Assembly: GCF_004801315.1 (NCBI RefSeq)
Contig: NZ_SSNW01000027.1
Location: 1 to 55,453, forward strand
Length of the DNA: 55,453 bases
From: Deinococcus sp. Arct2-2
GTDB lineage: Bacteria > Deinococcota > Deinococci > Deinococcales > Deinococcaceae
Reading direction: 5' to 3'
Shown: positions 29,494 through 38,003 of the stretch, one piece after another
How positions within the stretch are numbered: the first letter of the stretch is position 1
Layout of the letters: each line of letters starts with the position of its first letter
Program-made: the position numbers and the translations under genes
The notes under the pieces: model-generated
What the model saw: the letters and a program-made list of their open reading frames with translations, nothing else
The model's database searches: none
What the model was told of the DNA's origin: nothing

Positions 29494-30588
29494 ATGACCC
29501 CCACCGATCAAGCGCCACATCCGATTATTCAAGCAGGCCGCACCGAAAACCTGAACGTCACGGGTTTTACGCCGCTCCTGACGCCGCGTGCGCTGAAGGC
29601 CGCGCTGCCCCTGAGTGCCGCCGCCGAGCGCGTGGTGCTGGCAGGCCGCCGCGCTTCGCAAGACATTTTGCATGGCCGGGATGACCGCTTGCTGGTGGTG
29701 GTCGGCCCCTGTTCCATCCACGATTTTGATGAAGCGCTGGCTTACGCTCATAGATTGGCCGCCCTGCGTGAGCGCGTGAAAGACCGTCTAGAAGTACAGA
29801 TGCGCGTGTACGTCGATAAGCCCCGGACGACGGTGGGGTGGCGCGGTTACCTGATGGATCCCGATATGACGGGCGCGAACGACATCAACAAGGGGCTGCA
29901 CCTGACCCGCGATCTGATGATTCGCGTCTCGGAATTGGGCCTGCCCGTCGCCACCGAACTGCTCGACCCCTTTGCGCCGCAGTACCTCTTCGATGCGGTG
30001 GCGTGGGCCTGCCTCGGCGCACGCACCACCGAATCCCAGACGCACCGGGTCATGGCAAGCGCGGTCAGTGCCCCGATGGGATTCAAGAACGGCACAGGCG
30101 GCGGCCTGAAATTGGCCGTGGATGCCATCGTCGCCGCGCAGAATCCGCACGCTTTTTTTACCGTAGACGACGATGGGCAGGCCTGCATCGTACATACGCG
30201 GGGCAACCCCGACGGCCACGTCATCTTGCGCGGCGGGCGCGGCGGCCCTAATTACGCGCCGCAATTCGTGAAGGAAGCCGCCGACTTGATGCGGGCGGCC
30301 AAACTGGAACCCGCCGTGATGGTGGACTGCTCTCATGCCAACAGCGGCTCGGATCATACCCGCCAAAGCCTCGTGTGGCGCGACGTGATGCAGCAGCGCC
30401 TCGCCGGACAAACCGCCATTCGCGGCCTGATGATCGAAAGCAACATCAACCCCGGTAAGCAGACTCTTCCCGCCGATCTGTCTGACCTGAAAGCGGGCGT
30501 CAGCGTGACAGATGCGTGCATCGGCTGGGCAGAAACCGAAGCGCTGTTGCTGGAAGCGCACGCCAAGTTTAATTTGAGTCGCGTGTAA
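29494..30588 (+). CDS. aroG: 3-deoxy-7-phosphoheptulonate (DAHP) synthase, class I
   Basis: A 364-residue enzyme of the AroF/G/H type, joining phosphoenolpyruvate and erythrose 4-phosphate in the first step of aromatic amino-acid synthesis. Landmarks are [69 protein letters not shown] and [13 protein letters not shown], which bind substrates and metal. The N-terminal 60 residues carry the extension that gives feedback sensitivity in relatives; which amino acid inhibits it cannot be told. AGGAG at 29484 sets the start. The last codons (SRV-stop) lie at the edge of a family A repeat. Expression is probably set by the leader at 29339-29455. The isozyme letter is arbitrary. Confidence 0.92.
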   Translation: MTPTDQAPHPIIQAGRTENLNVTGFTPLLTPRALKAALPLSAAAERVVLAGRRASQDILHGRDDRLLVVVGPCSIHDFDEALAYAHRLAALRERVKDRLEVQMRVYVDKPRTTVGWRGYLMDPDMTGANDINKGLHLTRDLMIRVSELGLPVATELLDPFAPQYLFDAVAWACLGARTTESQTHRVMASAVSAPMGFKNGTGGGLKLAVDAIVAAQNPHAFFTVDDDGQACIVHTRGNPDGHVILRGGRGGPNYAPQFVKEAADLMRAAKLEPAVMVDCSHANSGSDHTRQSLVWRDVMQQRLAGQTAIRGLMIESNINPGKQTLPADLSDLKAGVSVTDACIGWAETEALLLEAHAKFNLSRV

Positions 30589-30820
30589 CCCCCCCAGTCT
30601 GCTTCGCAGCCAGCCCCCCTTAGAGGGGAGCGCAACAGCGTAGTTGTCCTCCCCTTAAGGGGGGGCGTTGCGTCAGCAACGGGGGGGTTCACACGCCAAG
30701 TTTGGAAGGCAACCCCCCAGTCTGCTTCGCAGCCAGCCCCCCTTAAAGGGGAGCGCAACAGCCCTTGTCCCCACCTTTAAGGGGGGGCGTTGCGGAGCAA
30801 CGGGGGAGTTTACACGCCAA
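30581..30820 (+). repeat. Family A repeats, two complete copies in tandem
   Basis: The copies are at 30581-30699 and 30702-30820. The first has CGTGTAAC on the left and GTTCACACGCCAA on the right. The second has TTGGAAGGCAACCCCCC on the left and GTTTACACGCCAA on the right, so one copy mixes the two terminus types. The first overlaps the last codons and stop of aroG. The interval 30821-30902 has no further feature beyond the start region of the next gene. Confidence 0.9.
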
Positions 30821-30902
30821 CCCAACGCCCAAAACCTACCCACTTCCTTCATTCGGGCAGCAACCCCACCTTCCCGCGCCGCGCCAGCCGTCATATTGAC
30901 GT

Positions 30903-31112
30903 ATGGCAAGGCGCACGAACGGAGAAAAAGCAGCAGAAAAGACAATGGGTGGGGGCCGCAAACCCAGCGAACGGCCTTCTAAAATCTGCGTGGCCTGCGG
31001 GCTGCCCTTCAGTTGGCGCAAAAAGTGGGAGCGCGACTGGGAAGGCGTGAAATACTGCTCGGATAGATGCCGTATGTCCGCAAAAGGTGCAGGCGCGGGG
31101 GCCAACGCATGA
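30903..31112 (+). CDS. DUF2256 zinc-binding protein
   Basis: A 69-residue protein. [32 protein letters not shown] is the complete DUF2256 domain: two Cys pairs (CVAC and CSDRC) for one zinc ion around a conserved WRKKW. The N-terminal 25 residues are basic and probably flexible. DUF2256 genes often sit beside photolyase/cryptochrome-like genes, and here the ATGA overlap couples it directly to the UV-damage endonuclease, so a DNA-repair accessory role is a fair inference. No biochemical activity is known to me. Confidence 0.88.
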   Translation: MARRTNGEKAAEKTMGGGRKPSERPSKICVACGLPFSWRKKWERDWEGVKYCSDRCRMSAKGAGAGANA

Positions 31113-32167
31113 GCCTGCCCACTCCGGCATATGGCCTCGTGTGCATGACCATCGGGCCGGAAGTGCGCTTCCGCACCATTACGCTCACGCGCTACCGGAT
31201 GCTGAAGCCGGAGGAACGCGGGGAGACGCTGCTGAACCTGTACGCCGACAACATTACGCGGGTGCGGGCGGCGGCGGCTTTTTGCGCGGCGCGGGGCATC
31301 CGGCTGTACCGCCTCAGTTCCAGCCTGTTTCCCATGTCCGATCTGGTGGGCGACGACACGGGCGCGGCGGTGCTGGATCACCTGAAACCGCAACTGCTGG
31401 ACGTGGGCCACGCCTTTGAGGATGCTGGAATCCGTGTGCTGATGCACCCTGAGCAATTTATCGTGCTGAACAGTGACCGCCCCGAAGTACGGGTATCGAG
31501 TTTGCGGGCCATAGAGGCCCACGCGGGCGTGATGGACAGAATGGGACTGGCCCGCAGTACATGGAATTTGCTGCTGCTGCACGGCGGCAAAGGCGGGCGC
31601 GGCGCAGAGTTGGCCGCCCTGATTCCCGATTTGCCCGATGGCGTGCGGCTGCGGCTGGCCTTAGAAAACGACGAACACGCTTACGGGGTGGCCGATTTGT
31701 GGCCCGTCTGTCAGGCGGCGGGTGTGCCCTTGGTCTTCGATGCCCACCACCACGTCGTTCACGATAAGTTGCCTGACCTTAATGACCCCAGCGTGCGCCA
31801 GTGGACATTGGCCGCCCGCGATACGTGGACGCCCCCGGAGTGGCAAGTGGTTCACCTCAGCAACGGCATAGACGGCCCGCAAGATCGCCGCCACAGCCAT
31901 CTGATTTCGCATCTGCCCAGCGCGTATTCGGATGTGCCGTGGATAGAAGTGGAAGCCAAAGGCAAAGAAGAAGCAGTGGCCGCGCTGATGCGGGGAGAGT
32001 TGGCGGAGTTGGCGAGCGTGTTTCAGCCCGTTGCCGTGCCAGCCGAAGCGGAAGACCTGTCTGTCGAAGCTGTGGCACAGGCTAGCGCTCCCAAAAAGCC
32101 AGTCAAGAAACGGATCAAGAAGGGGGCGACGACTTCAGAGAATGCGGTGTTGGAGCCTGTAAGTTAG
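31109..32167 (+). CDS. uvsE: UV-damage endonuclease UvsE/UVDE
   Basis: A 352-residue TIM-barrel metalloenzyme that nicks DNA directly 5' of pyrimidine dimers and other UV lesions, starting an alternative excision pathway known in Deinococcus. Landmarks: [76 protein letters not shown] and HLSNG, with His and Glu residues that hold metal ions. The last 55 residues ([26 protein letters not shown]) are a Lys-rich extension that may help bind DNA. ATG 31109 overlaps the DUF2256 stop by four bases. Confidence 0.93.
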   Translation: MSLPTPAYGLVCMTIGPEVRFRTITLTRYRMLKPEERGETLLNLYADNITRVRAAAAFCAARGIRLYRLSSSLFPMSDLVGDDTGAAVLDHLKPQLLDVGHAFEDAGIRVLMHPEQFIVLNSDRPEVRVSSLRAIEAHAGVMDRMGLARSTWNLLLLHGGKGGRGAELAALIPDLPDGVRLRLALENDEHAYGVADLWPVCQAAGVPLVFDAHHHVVHDKLPDLNDPSVRQWTLAARDTWTPPEWQVVHLSNGIDGPQDRRHSHLISHLPSAYSDVPWIEVEAKGKEEAVAALMRGELAELASVFQPVAVPAEAEDLSVEAVAQASAPKKPVKKRIKKGATTSENAVLEPVS

Positions 32168-32196
32168 TGAGGGCGGTGGATGGAGTTTCTGGCCTG

Positions 32197-32586
32197 TCAG
32201 GGCGACTTTTCCAGTTGACTCGGCAAGTCTTCCCCTCTCTTGGCCCTTCTTCTGGCCCCCAAGCGTGACCCCACCCACGCGCCCGCCGCATCAAAAACCC
32301 AATCGAAAATTCCGGCTTCGCGGCCCGGCACGAACGACTGATGGACTTCATCTGTTGCCCCGAACCAGACGGCGATAACCCACGCCACTTGCCAGCGCCC
32401 GGTTGCGCGGCCCAAGGCAAAAGCCAGCGCCAAATACGCCAGAAAATGAACGATCCAGTCCAGCGGATGATGCAGCGGCGGCCCCGGCGTATCGCTTCCG
32501 GCGCTCAGCACCCAAATCACGGCCATGATGATGAGGGAAGCGGCCCACCACAGGCCGCGCCGCGCTGGGTGAGGAGTGGCGGTCAT
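32197..32586 (-). CDS. VanZ-family membrane protein
   Basis: A 129-residue membrane protein with about four helices. IIMAVIWVLSAGSDTPG, DWIVHFLAYLALAFALG and WFGATDEVHQSFVPGREAGIFDWVFDAAGAWVG are the VanZ-like landmarks (HFLAY, DEVHQ, R...D). The domain's role is not settled; VanZ itself gives low-level teicoplanin resistance. A basic tail (RRRAKRGEDLPSQ) ends the protein. Its ATG overlaps the stop of the epimerase gene by four bases. It converges with uvsE across only 29 bases and no terminator is seen between them. Confidence 0.85.
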   Translation of the reverse strand: MTATPHPARRGLWWAASLIIMAVIWVLSAGSDTPGPPLHHPLDWIVHFLAYLALAFALGRATGRWQVAWVIAVWFGATDEVHQSFVPGREAGIFDWVFDAAGAWVGSRLGARRRAKRGEDLPSQLEKSP

Positions 32587-33038
32587 CGGCTTGCGGGGTG
32601 TAACGGATGCTCTACCAGTTCTATCAGCGTGCCCGCCCCCCACTTAGGGTGAAGGAACGCCACCCGCGTGCCTGCCCGCCCCGGCGTCGGCGCGTCTTGC
32701 AAAAAGCGTGCGCCTAAGCCCCGCAACCGCTGCATTTCTGCGTCCAAGTCGGCCACGCGGTAGGCGGTGTGGTGCAGTCCCGGCCCGCGCCGCGCAAGGA
32801 AGGCGGCAATAGGACTGTCTTCGCGGGTGGGAGCCAACAGTTCTATCAGCGTGTGGCCCGCCACGAACGCCCGCACCCGCACCCCCTGAGACCCGACTTC
32901 CTCATCCGGCCCTTCTGGCACGAGGCCCAGCGCAAGGTAAGGCAGGCTGCCTTCGTCTAGGTCAGGTGTGGCAATGGCAACGTGATCCAGCGTCAGGTCA
33001 GCGGGAATTAGAGAATGAGGTGGGTGCGGAGCGTCCAT
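32583..33038 (-). CDS. mce: Methylmalonyl-CoA epimerase (glyoxalase fold)
   Basis: A 151-residue vicinal-oxygen-chelate protein. LTLDHVAIATPDLDEG, AGHTLIELLAPT, GPGLHHTAYRVADLDAEMQRL and GAGTLIELVEH supply the His-Glu-His-Glu metal site expected of methylmalonyl-CoA epimerase, which interconverts the R and S forms in propionyl-CoA use. Other glyoxalase-fold enzymes look similar, but the spacing fits the epimerase. The mutase is not in this window. The start at 33038 is chosen over longer options because a TAGTCT box lies eight bases upstream and the domain begins soon after. Confidence 0.82.
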   Translation of the reverse strand: MDAPHPPHSLIPADLTLDHVAIATPDLDEGSLPYLALGLVPEGPDEEVGSQGVRVRAFVAGHTLIELLAPTREDSPIAAFLARRGPGLHHTAYRVADLDAEMQRLRGLGARFLQDAPTPGRAGTRVAFLHPKWGAGTLIELVEHPLHPASR

Positions 33039-33604
33039 AGGCCCGCAGACTAGAGCAGCGGCCGAGGCGAGGGCGGTTGTCCATTCATTTGCACTTTGGC
33101 ACCAGTTGACGATTGCCAAGCTTGGGAAGCGTTGAGCGCCGAAAATTTGGGTCAATTCCCCTGATCAATGGTGTGGACAATTTTAGGCATTGAAAAATAG
33201 GCCAGAGAAAGAGGCCGTCTGGGACGCCCTGCCCGTTCCCCCCTCCCAACCTCCCCCGCAAGGGGAGAGGAGCTAAAGACACCGTGTTCTTGGACAAGGA
33301 TCAGCAAAAGTTGGAAACTGTCCGAACCATTGCTGATGCGAAATTAAAATAAATACCTTGCCTTGGGCGGGAAGGCCGCTGAACTGCCCCTTCGCCCCGC
33401 TGCAACCCAAGCGCCCCTCTGTGCTTCGCAGCTCTGCGAGTCCTACGAGTGGAGAGGGCAACAACACATGTTCGCAACTCGTTTGAATCCCCCCTCGCCC
33501 CTTGTGGGAGAGGGCGTTGCGAGAGCAACGCGTGAGGGGGCCACCGAGCAAGTTCGACTTTCAAGACTGTTGAAACGCTGTACTACTCTCGGAAAACCGA
33601 CGCT
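33039..33604. repeat. Non-coding region with family B repeats
   Basis: Two family B pieces are seen. One at 33234-33272 is CCCCTCCCAACCTCCCCCG followed by AAGGGGAGAGG. A longer one at 33390-33545 includes TCTGTGCTTCGCAGCTCTGC, CCCCTTGTGGGAGAGGGCG, the hairpin GTTGCGAGAGCAAC and the terminal GAGGGGGCCACC. The rest (33060-33230) is plain and AT-richer, without a credible gene. Confidence 0.6.
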
Positions 33605-35095
33605 TCAAGAATGAACGGGCGACACTTCGCGGATTGCTTTCCGTTCCCGCTTTTGAGCGTACATGCGCTGATCGGCGGTTCTGAGGGCAGATGTGGCGTC
33701 TGGGGCGTCGTGTGGCACGCCCGCAACCCCGGTGCTGGCACTGGCCGGATAGCCCGCGTCGCGCACATGCGCCGAGGCCCGCGCCACCACCTCCAGCAGC
33801 AACTCGGCTCCGGTTTCTGCGCCTTGCAGGTGCAGCAGGGCGTATTCGTCGCCGCCCAAACGGTAGGCACTCACAGCGGGCGAGTGCAAGGAGTGGGCAA
33901 ATTCGCGCAGCAGCATGTCGCCGCTGGCGTGGCCGAGGGTATCGTTGACCCGTTTCATGCCGTCCAGATCAATGATTGCCACTGTGTACGGCTCCCCCGA
34001 TTGGGTGGCTTCATCCAGCGCCATATCCAGTGCGCGGCGGTTGCCCAACCCGGTCAGCGAGTCGGTCAGGGCGGCCCGCTCCAGCGTTTGCATGTGCCCA
34101 GTGCGCTCCAGCACCACATGAACGGTGTGTGCGGCGGCTTCCAGCAGGGTTCGTTCTTCGGGTGTCCACGCGCCGCGTTCTCCGCAGCGTACCAGCGCCA
34201 GCACAAAGGACTGTTGGTTAGATGCATGGAACAAGTGCAGCCACGCCGCCTGCTGCACGCCCGCCCGGATCAGGTCTTCCGAGGCGTGTTCGTAGGCCGG
34301 ATAATCGTCTATGAAGCGGCTGGGCTGCGCCAGCATTCGTTCGCGGGCCTGCGGCGGCAGATTCACGATGCGGCGGTGCAAAAGTTCCAGCCGTTCTTGG
34401 CCCCGGCTGCTGGTCAGCTCGTGCAAAATGGTGCTTCCGCTGGGCGTCACGCACATCAGCGCAAACCAGTCGAAGGCCAGCCAGTCTTTCAGGATCAGCA
34501 TGGCTTGGCGGGCGGTGTCTTCGGGGGTCAGGGGCCGCTGCATCAATTGGGCAAGGTCGTGCAGGGTAGATGCGTGATCGCGGGCCAGCGTGAGGTCACG
34601 GGTGCTGGAACGCAGCGCGAGTTCATCCATCACCACTTCGGCCAACGCCGCCATCACGTCCAGTTCCTTTTGCCCAAATTCGCGCACCTGATGATCCAGT
34701 ACACACAGCGTGCCGAGGCTCAGGCCATCTTCGGTTTTCAGCGGGACGCCCGCGTAGGTGTGCAGGCCGGGGCCGTTGGGGGGCGGGGCGGCCATCGTGT
34801 CAGAAAACCGGGCGTCTTGGGCCATATCGCCGATAATCAGGGCTTCACCGCCCTCCACTACCCAATCGCACGGCGCAAAGCCACGCGGAATACTGCCCGG
34901 CGGCATCCCGTGACACGATTTAGACCACTGCCGCGTGCCGTCCATAAAGTTGATCGCCGCGTAAGGCACATCCAAAATCCGCGCAATCAGGGCCGTAATC
35001 CGGTCAAAGCCCGCTTCTGGAGGCGTGTCCAAAATCTGCTGGCGGGCAAGCGCCTTCAGTCGTTCAGATTCTGAAGCGGATTTGGGATTAGACAC
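33605..35095 (-). CDS. GAF-GAF-GGDEF protein (probable diguanylate cyclase)
   Basis: A 496-residue cytosolic signalling protein. The first GAF domain spans about residues 15-160 (ARQQILDTPPEAGFDRITALIARIL, FMDGTRQWSKSCHG, TYAGVPLKTEDG, GTLCVLD). A second GAF-like region covers about 175-335. The GGDEF domain (about 345-490) has DSLTGLGNRRALD, AIIDLDGMKRVNDTLGHASGD and the active-site loop GGDEY, so c-di-GMP synthesis is expected. No membrane segment is present; the ligand of the GAF domains is unknown. GTG 35095 is chosen because TACACT lies six bases upstream (35102-35107), the leaderless pattern; an in-frame ATG at 35140 would begin upstream of that promoter. Confidence 0.85.
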   Translation of the reverse strand: MSNPKSASESERLKALARQQILDTPPEAGFDRITALIARILDVPYAAINFMDGTRQWSKSCHGMPPGSIPRGFAPCDWVVEGGEALIIGDMAQDARFSDTMAAPPPNGPGLHTYAGVPLKTEDGLSLGTLCVLDHQVREFGQKELDVMAALAEVVMDELALRSSTRDLTLARDHASTLHDLAQLMQRPLTPEDTARQAMLILKDWLAFDWFALMCVTPSGSTILHELTSSRGQERLELLHRRIVNLPPQARERMLAQPSRFIDDYPAYEHASEDLIRAGVQQAAWLHLFHASNQQSFVLALVRCGERGAWTPEERTLLEAAAHTVHVVLERTGHMQTLERAALTDSLTGLGNRRALDMALDEATQSGEPYTVAIIDLDGMKRVNDTLGHASGDMLLREFAHSLHSPAVSAYRLGGDEYALLHLQGAETGAELLLEVVARASAHVRDAGYPASASTGVAGVPHDAPDATSALRTADQRMYAQKRERKAIREVSPVHS

Positions 35096-35306
35096 CCCAG
35101 CAGTGTAGCGAACCACTCCAACGATCTTCTGACGGGGCACAGAAATTTGGTTGATAAAGAGCTAGGTGGATAGATAGATGGGTGGTCTGTGGAAGCGGGG
35201 GAAGACTTTATTCCAGTCAGAATTTGTAGATTTGGTTTTTGAACTATTGATTCCTGTCCGCCTGAGCAGCGCCCAAACGTGGCAAGCATTGACCGTCGAT
35301 GATTCC

Positions 35307-35422
35307 GGGTGAACCCCCCAGTCTGCTTGGCAGCCAGCCCCCCTTGAAGGGGAGCGAAGCAGCTGTTGTCCTCCCCTTTAAGGGGGTTCGCCCGCGCCAG
35401 CAACGGGGGGTTCACCTTCCAA
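35307..35422 (+). repeat. Family A repeat, complete copy
   Basis: It runs from GGGTGAACCCCCCAGTCTGC to GGTTCACCTTCCAA. The right inner hairpin is altered (GTTCGCCCGCGCCAGCAAC). The rest of the interval 35108-35306 shows no gene. Confidence 0.88.
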
Positions 35423-35473
35423 CTCCATGTTCCCCAGATGTTGTCAACCCAAGCAAAAATCAATAAGGTCAGT

Positions 35474-35537
35474 CTGATCTAAACTTTTTCTGATCTAAAG
35501 TTTCTCTGATCTAAACTGCGCCTGATCTAAACTTCGT
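35474..35537. repeat. Four-unit 16-bp tandem repeat over a stop codon
   Basis: CTGATCTAAA begins at 35474, 35490, 35506 and 35522, an exact 16-base period. The six bases after it vary (CTTTTT, GTTTCT, CTGCGC, CTTCGT). The last unit covers the TAG stop of the minus-strand gene at 35527-35997. The unit has no internal hairpin except the GATC palindrome. It could be a protein-binding array, a replication slippage product or part of a 3' end signal. Confidence 0.85.
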
Positions 35538-35997
35538 CCCAGCCGTCGTCATCTAGGTTTTTCAGCTTAGGCAGCGTGGTGTAGATGCCGGGATCGCTGG
35601 GGGTACTCGCGGCAATCAGGCGGCCCACTTCTTCGGCGTCCGGTTCGGCCAGCACACGCACAAAGTCCGAAGGATTCAGCACCGTTTCGCGCACGGGCCA
35701 GTCGCGTTCCTGTGCCCACTTCACCAGTTCGGCCAACGCTTCTGCGCCGGGGCGGCCATAGCGCGGGCCAAAAGCGGGGGCGGCGATGACGGCCTCTTTG
35801 CCCTGCACCAACAGCGCCGCATACGCCGCATTCAAGCGGTCTCCTTGGCGGTCTGTGACCAGAATCAGGCGGCCACCCGCCCGCGCCGAGTCGGCAAGGT
35901 GAGCTTGCACCGCGCCCCACGTTTCCTGCGGCGCTCCCGCCACGCCCAGCGGATCAGAGACTTGCAGGTCTATGGGTGAACGGTGGGTGGGCAGCAT
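35527..35997 (-). CDS. Conserved hypothetical cytosolic protein
   Basis: A 156-residue protein I do not recognise. The middle (RAGGRLILVTDRQGDRLNAAYAALLVQGKEAVIAAPAFG) alternates strands and helices like a small Rossmann-type fold. RPGAEALAELVKWAQERDWPVRETVLNPSDF follows, and an acidic tail ends DDDGWDEV. No signal peptide or membrane helix is present. A TACACT box six bases before the ATG supports the start. It is divergent from the S4-domain gene at 36083, with the two -10 boxes about 60 bases apart. Confidence 0.7.
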   Translation of the reverse strand: MLPTHRSPIDLQVSDPLGVAGAPQETWGAVQAHLADSARAGGRLILVTDRQGDRLNAAYAALLVQGKEAVIAAPAFGPRYGRPGAEALAELVKWAQERDWPVRETVLNPSDFVRVLAEPDAEEVGRLIAASTPSDPGIYTTLPKLKNLDDDGWDEV

Positions 35998-36082
35998 GGA
36001 TGCAGTGTAGCGGCGTATCGGCCAGCATGCCTATGCCGTGTTCTTCTGGGCGGCGGGCACGGCGGGGCGCTATCTTGCCCTC
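35998..36082. promoter_or_regulatory. Divergent leaderless-type promoters
   Basis: Minus strand: TACACT (36004-36009), six bases, then ATG at 35997. Plus strand: TATCTT (36071-36076), six bases, then ATG at 36083. Both follow the same TANNNT-N6-ATG layout, supporting the two starts. Confidence 0.6.
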
Positions 36083-36781
36083 ATGAAGCAGAAACTGGTC
36101 ACATTGGTCGCGCAGGCGCGGGGCGGGCGCGTGGTTCGCACGCCATTTGTAGACGGCGACGAAATAGACCGCCGATTGTTGCAGGACGACGAGATACGCC
36201 ACAAGATCGCGGGCGGTTTTCCCGATGCCCGGCGCGTGATTCTTACGATTTATCCGGCCCATATTCCAGAAGTCGATAGCGGCGTAACCGTGCTGCGCGT
36301 GATGCCCGAAGAAGCCGCGCCCGTGTGGGACGTACAAGACCTGACCGTGCAACTGCGGAAACTTGACCTGAAAGAGGAGCAGATCGGGGATGTGCGTGAA
36401 GACCGGGGCGCGTTCTTGATTGCCGCTACGGGCAAAGCCGCACAAGCGTTGGCCGCCCTGACTGAACTGGGCGGGCGCGGCCTAGAGGTAGAAGACGTGG
36501 GTGAAAGCGCGGGCAAAAGCAGCCGCGTGCGTGAAGTAGTGGTGCCGTCTATGCGCGTAGACGTGGTGGGAGCCAAAGGCTTCGGCGTCAGCCGCGCCTA
36601 TTTTCAGCAGGGCATAGAGGGCGGCAAAGTGCGCCTGAACGGTCAGCCCGCCCGCTCCAGCAGCGATATCCGCGAAGGAGACAGCCTGAGCGCCGAGGGC
36701 TTAGGCCGCATCGACTTCAAGCGCGTGGTGAACGAAACGCGGCGCGGGAATTACAAGGTGGAGTTGGATGTCCATCGGTGA
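36083..36781 (+). CDS. S4-domain RNA-binding protein, YlmH-like
   Basis: A 232-residue protein with the layout of YlmH. The N-terminal part (LLQDDEIRHKIAGGFPDARRVILTIYPAHIPE) and a middle alpha/beta domain lead to a C-terminal S4 domain (about 155-215: VDVVGAKGFGVSRAYFQQGIEGGKVRLNGQPARSSSDIREGDSLS), which binds structured RNA. In Firmicutes, YlmH has been linked to division-gene clusters and to rescue of stalled large ribosomal subunits; the role in Deinococcus is unknown. The next gene on the same strand, after 171 bases, is zapE. Confidence 0.82.
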   Translation: MKQKLVTLVAQARGGRVVRTPFVDGDEIDRRLLQDDEIRHKIAGGFPDARRVILTIYPAHIPEVDSGVTVLRVMPEEAAPVWDVQDLTVQLRKLDLKEEQIGDVREDRGAFLIAATGKAAQALAALTELGGRGLEVEDVGESAGKSSRVREVVVPSMRVDVVGAKGFGVSRAYFQQGIEGGKVRLNGQPARSSSDIREGDSLSAEGLGRIDFKRVVNETRRGNYKVELDVHR

Positions 36782-36952
36782 GCAGAGCGGAGTGTGGAGG
36801 GTGGATCGTGGAAAAAGATTGTCTGGTCTGAGCCTGATTCAGTCCACAGCCTCCATGCTTGCGGGGCGTTGGGATGCTTCGGCCACCACGCCTTTCCCAC
36901 TCACCACTGATCACTCACCCCTCACCAAGCGCGGTGTCTTACCGCCGCTCCC

Positions 36953-37957
36953 ATGATCGATCTGCTGGCCCGCAACCCCAGCCTCTCGCCCGAAGAATTG
37001 ACGGCGGGTCTGACGCCCAGTGCCCGCTTTCAGGGCGTGCGCTTCGAGAATTACCGGCCCAATCCCGATTTTTCCAGTCAGGAGGGGGCGCGGGCCAGTT
37101 TGCAGGCGTTTCTTCAGGGGGCGCAGGTACGGCCCGGCGGTTTCCGGCTGTTTCGGCGGGCCACCCCAGAAGGCCGGGGGCTGTATTTGGACGGCGGCTT
37201 CGGCGTAGGCAAAACGCACCTGCTCGCCAGCACTTATCACGCGGCACACGGCGTCCGCGCCTTGATGAGTTTTCAGGATTTGATGTACATCATCGGGTCT
37301 TTGGGCATGGTGCGGGCGGTGGAAGCGTTCCGGGGCCACCAACTACTCCTGATCGACGAATTTGAACTGGACGATCCCGGCAATACCCACATGGCGAATA
37401 CTTTTTTGGGCCAACTGATGCCTGCCGGAACCAGCGTCGTCGCCACCAGCAACACCGAACCCGGCGCACTCGGTCAGGGCCGCTTCAATGCGTCCGATTT
37501 TCAGCGCCAGATTCAGGGCATCGCCAGCCGCTTCGAAACCCACCGGGTAGACGGCCCCGATTACCGTCAACGCGGTACGGCTGCCGAAGGCCCGCTGTCG
37601 CCCGCAGAATGGGCCGTGTGGCAGGCCAAGCAAGACCCAGCGACACTGGCACTCACATCTCACCGCGATCTGAACCGCCATTTGCTGGAGGTGCATCCCA
37701 GCCGTTTTGCCAAAATGCTGGCGGGCGTGGGCGCGGTGGGCCTACACGATTTGGCCCCCATGTCCGATCAGAATGTGGCCCTGCGCTTCGTGCATTTCAT
37801 AGACAAGCTGTACGACTTGGGCCTGCCCGCTGCCCTGACCGGAGTGCCCCTGAATGCCCTGTTCAACGACGATTACCGGCACGGCGCGTATGCCAAAAAG
37901 TACAGCCGATGCCTGAGCCGGGTGAGTGAGTTGCTGCGGGAAGCGCGGGCAGGGTAG
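36953..37957 (+). CDS. zapE: ZapE/AFG1-like ATPase
   Basis: A 334-residue P-loop ATPase. Walker A is GGFGVGKTHL (81-90), Walker B is LLLIDEFELDD (131-141), and VVATSNTEPGALGQGRF is the sensor region. AFG1-family proteins extract or help degrade membrane or organelle proteins. The bacterial member ZapE joins the division ring under stress. It lacks a membrane segment, as usual. Between the S4 gene and this one (36782-36952) lies only a family C half-site (GGTGGATCGTGG) and no terminator. A hairpin of family C follows the stop at once. Confidence 0.82.
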   Translation: MIDLLARNPSLSPEELTAGLTPSARFQGVRFENYRPNPDFSSQEGARASLQAFLQGAQVRPGGFRLFRRATPEGRGLYLDGGFGVGKTHLLASTYHAAHGVRALMSFQDLMYIIGSLGMVRAVEAFRGHQLLLIDEFELDDPGNTHMANTFLGQLMPAGTSVVATSNTEPGALGQGRFNASDFQRQIQGIASRFETHRVDGPDYRQRGTAAEGPLSPAEWAVWQAKQDPATLALTSHRDLNRHLLEVHPSRFAKMLAGVGAVGLHDLAPMSDQNVALRFVHFIDKLYDLGLPAALTGVPLNALFNDDYRHGAYAKKYSRCLSRVSELLREARAG

Positions 37958-38001
37958 GGATCGTGGAAAAATCTTTGACCACGATCCACGCTCCACGATC
38001 A
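37958..38001. repeat. Family C mini-element/hairpin between convergent genes
   Basis: GGATCGTGG (37958-37966) and CCACGATCC (37979-37987) are perfect inverted repeats, followed by a further CTCCACGATC. It lies between the ends of zapE and the binding-protein gene and may act as a two-way terminator. Confidence 0.7.
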
Positions 38002-38003
38002 AC

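Noticed and set aside
33611..35074. Long open frame (487 codons) antisense to the GGDEF gene
   Set aside because: The opposite strand encodes clear GAF and GGDEF domains; GC-rich DNA leaves long mirror frames open.
35474..35537. Could the regular repeats be a CRISPR array
   Set aside because: Units are 16 bp with 6-bp variable parts, far too short for repeats and spacers, and no cas genes are near.
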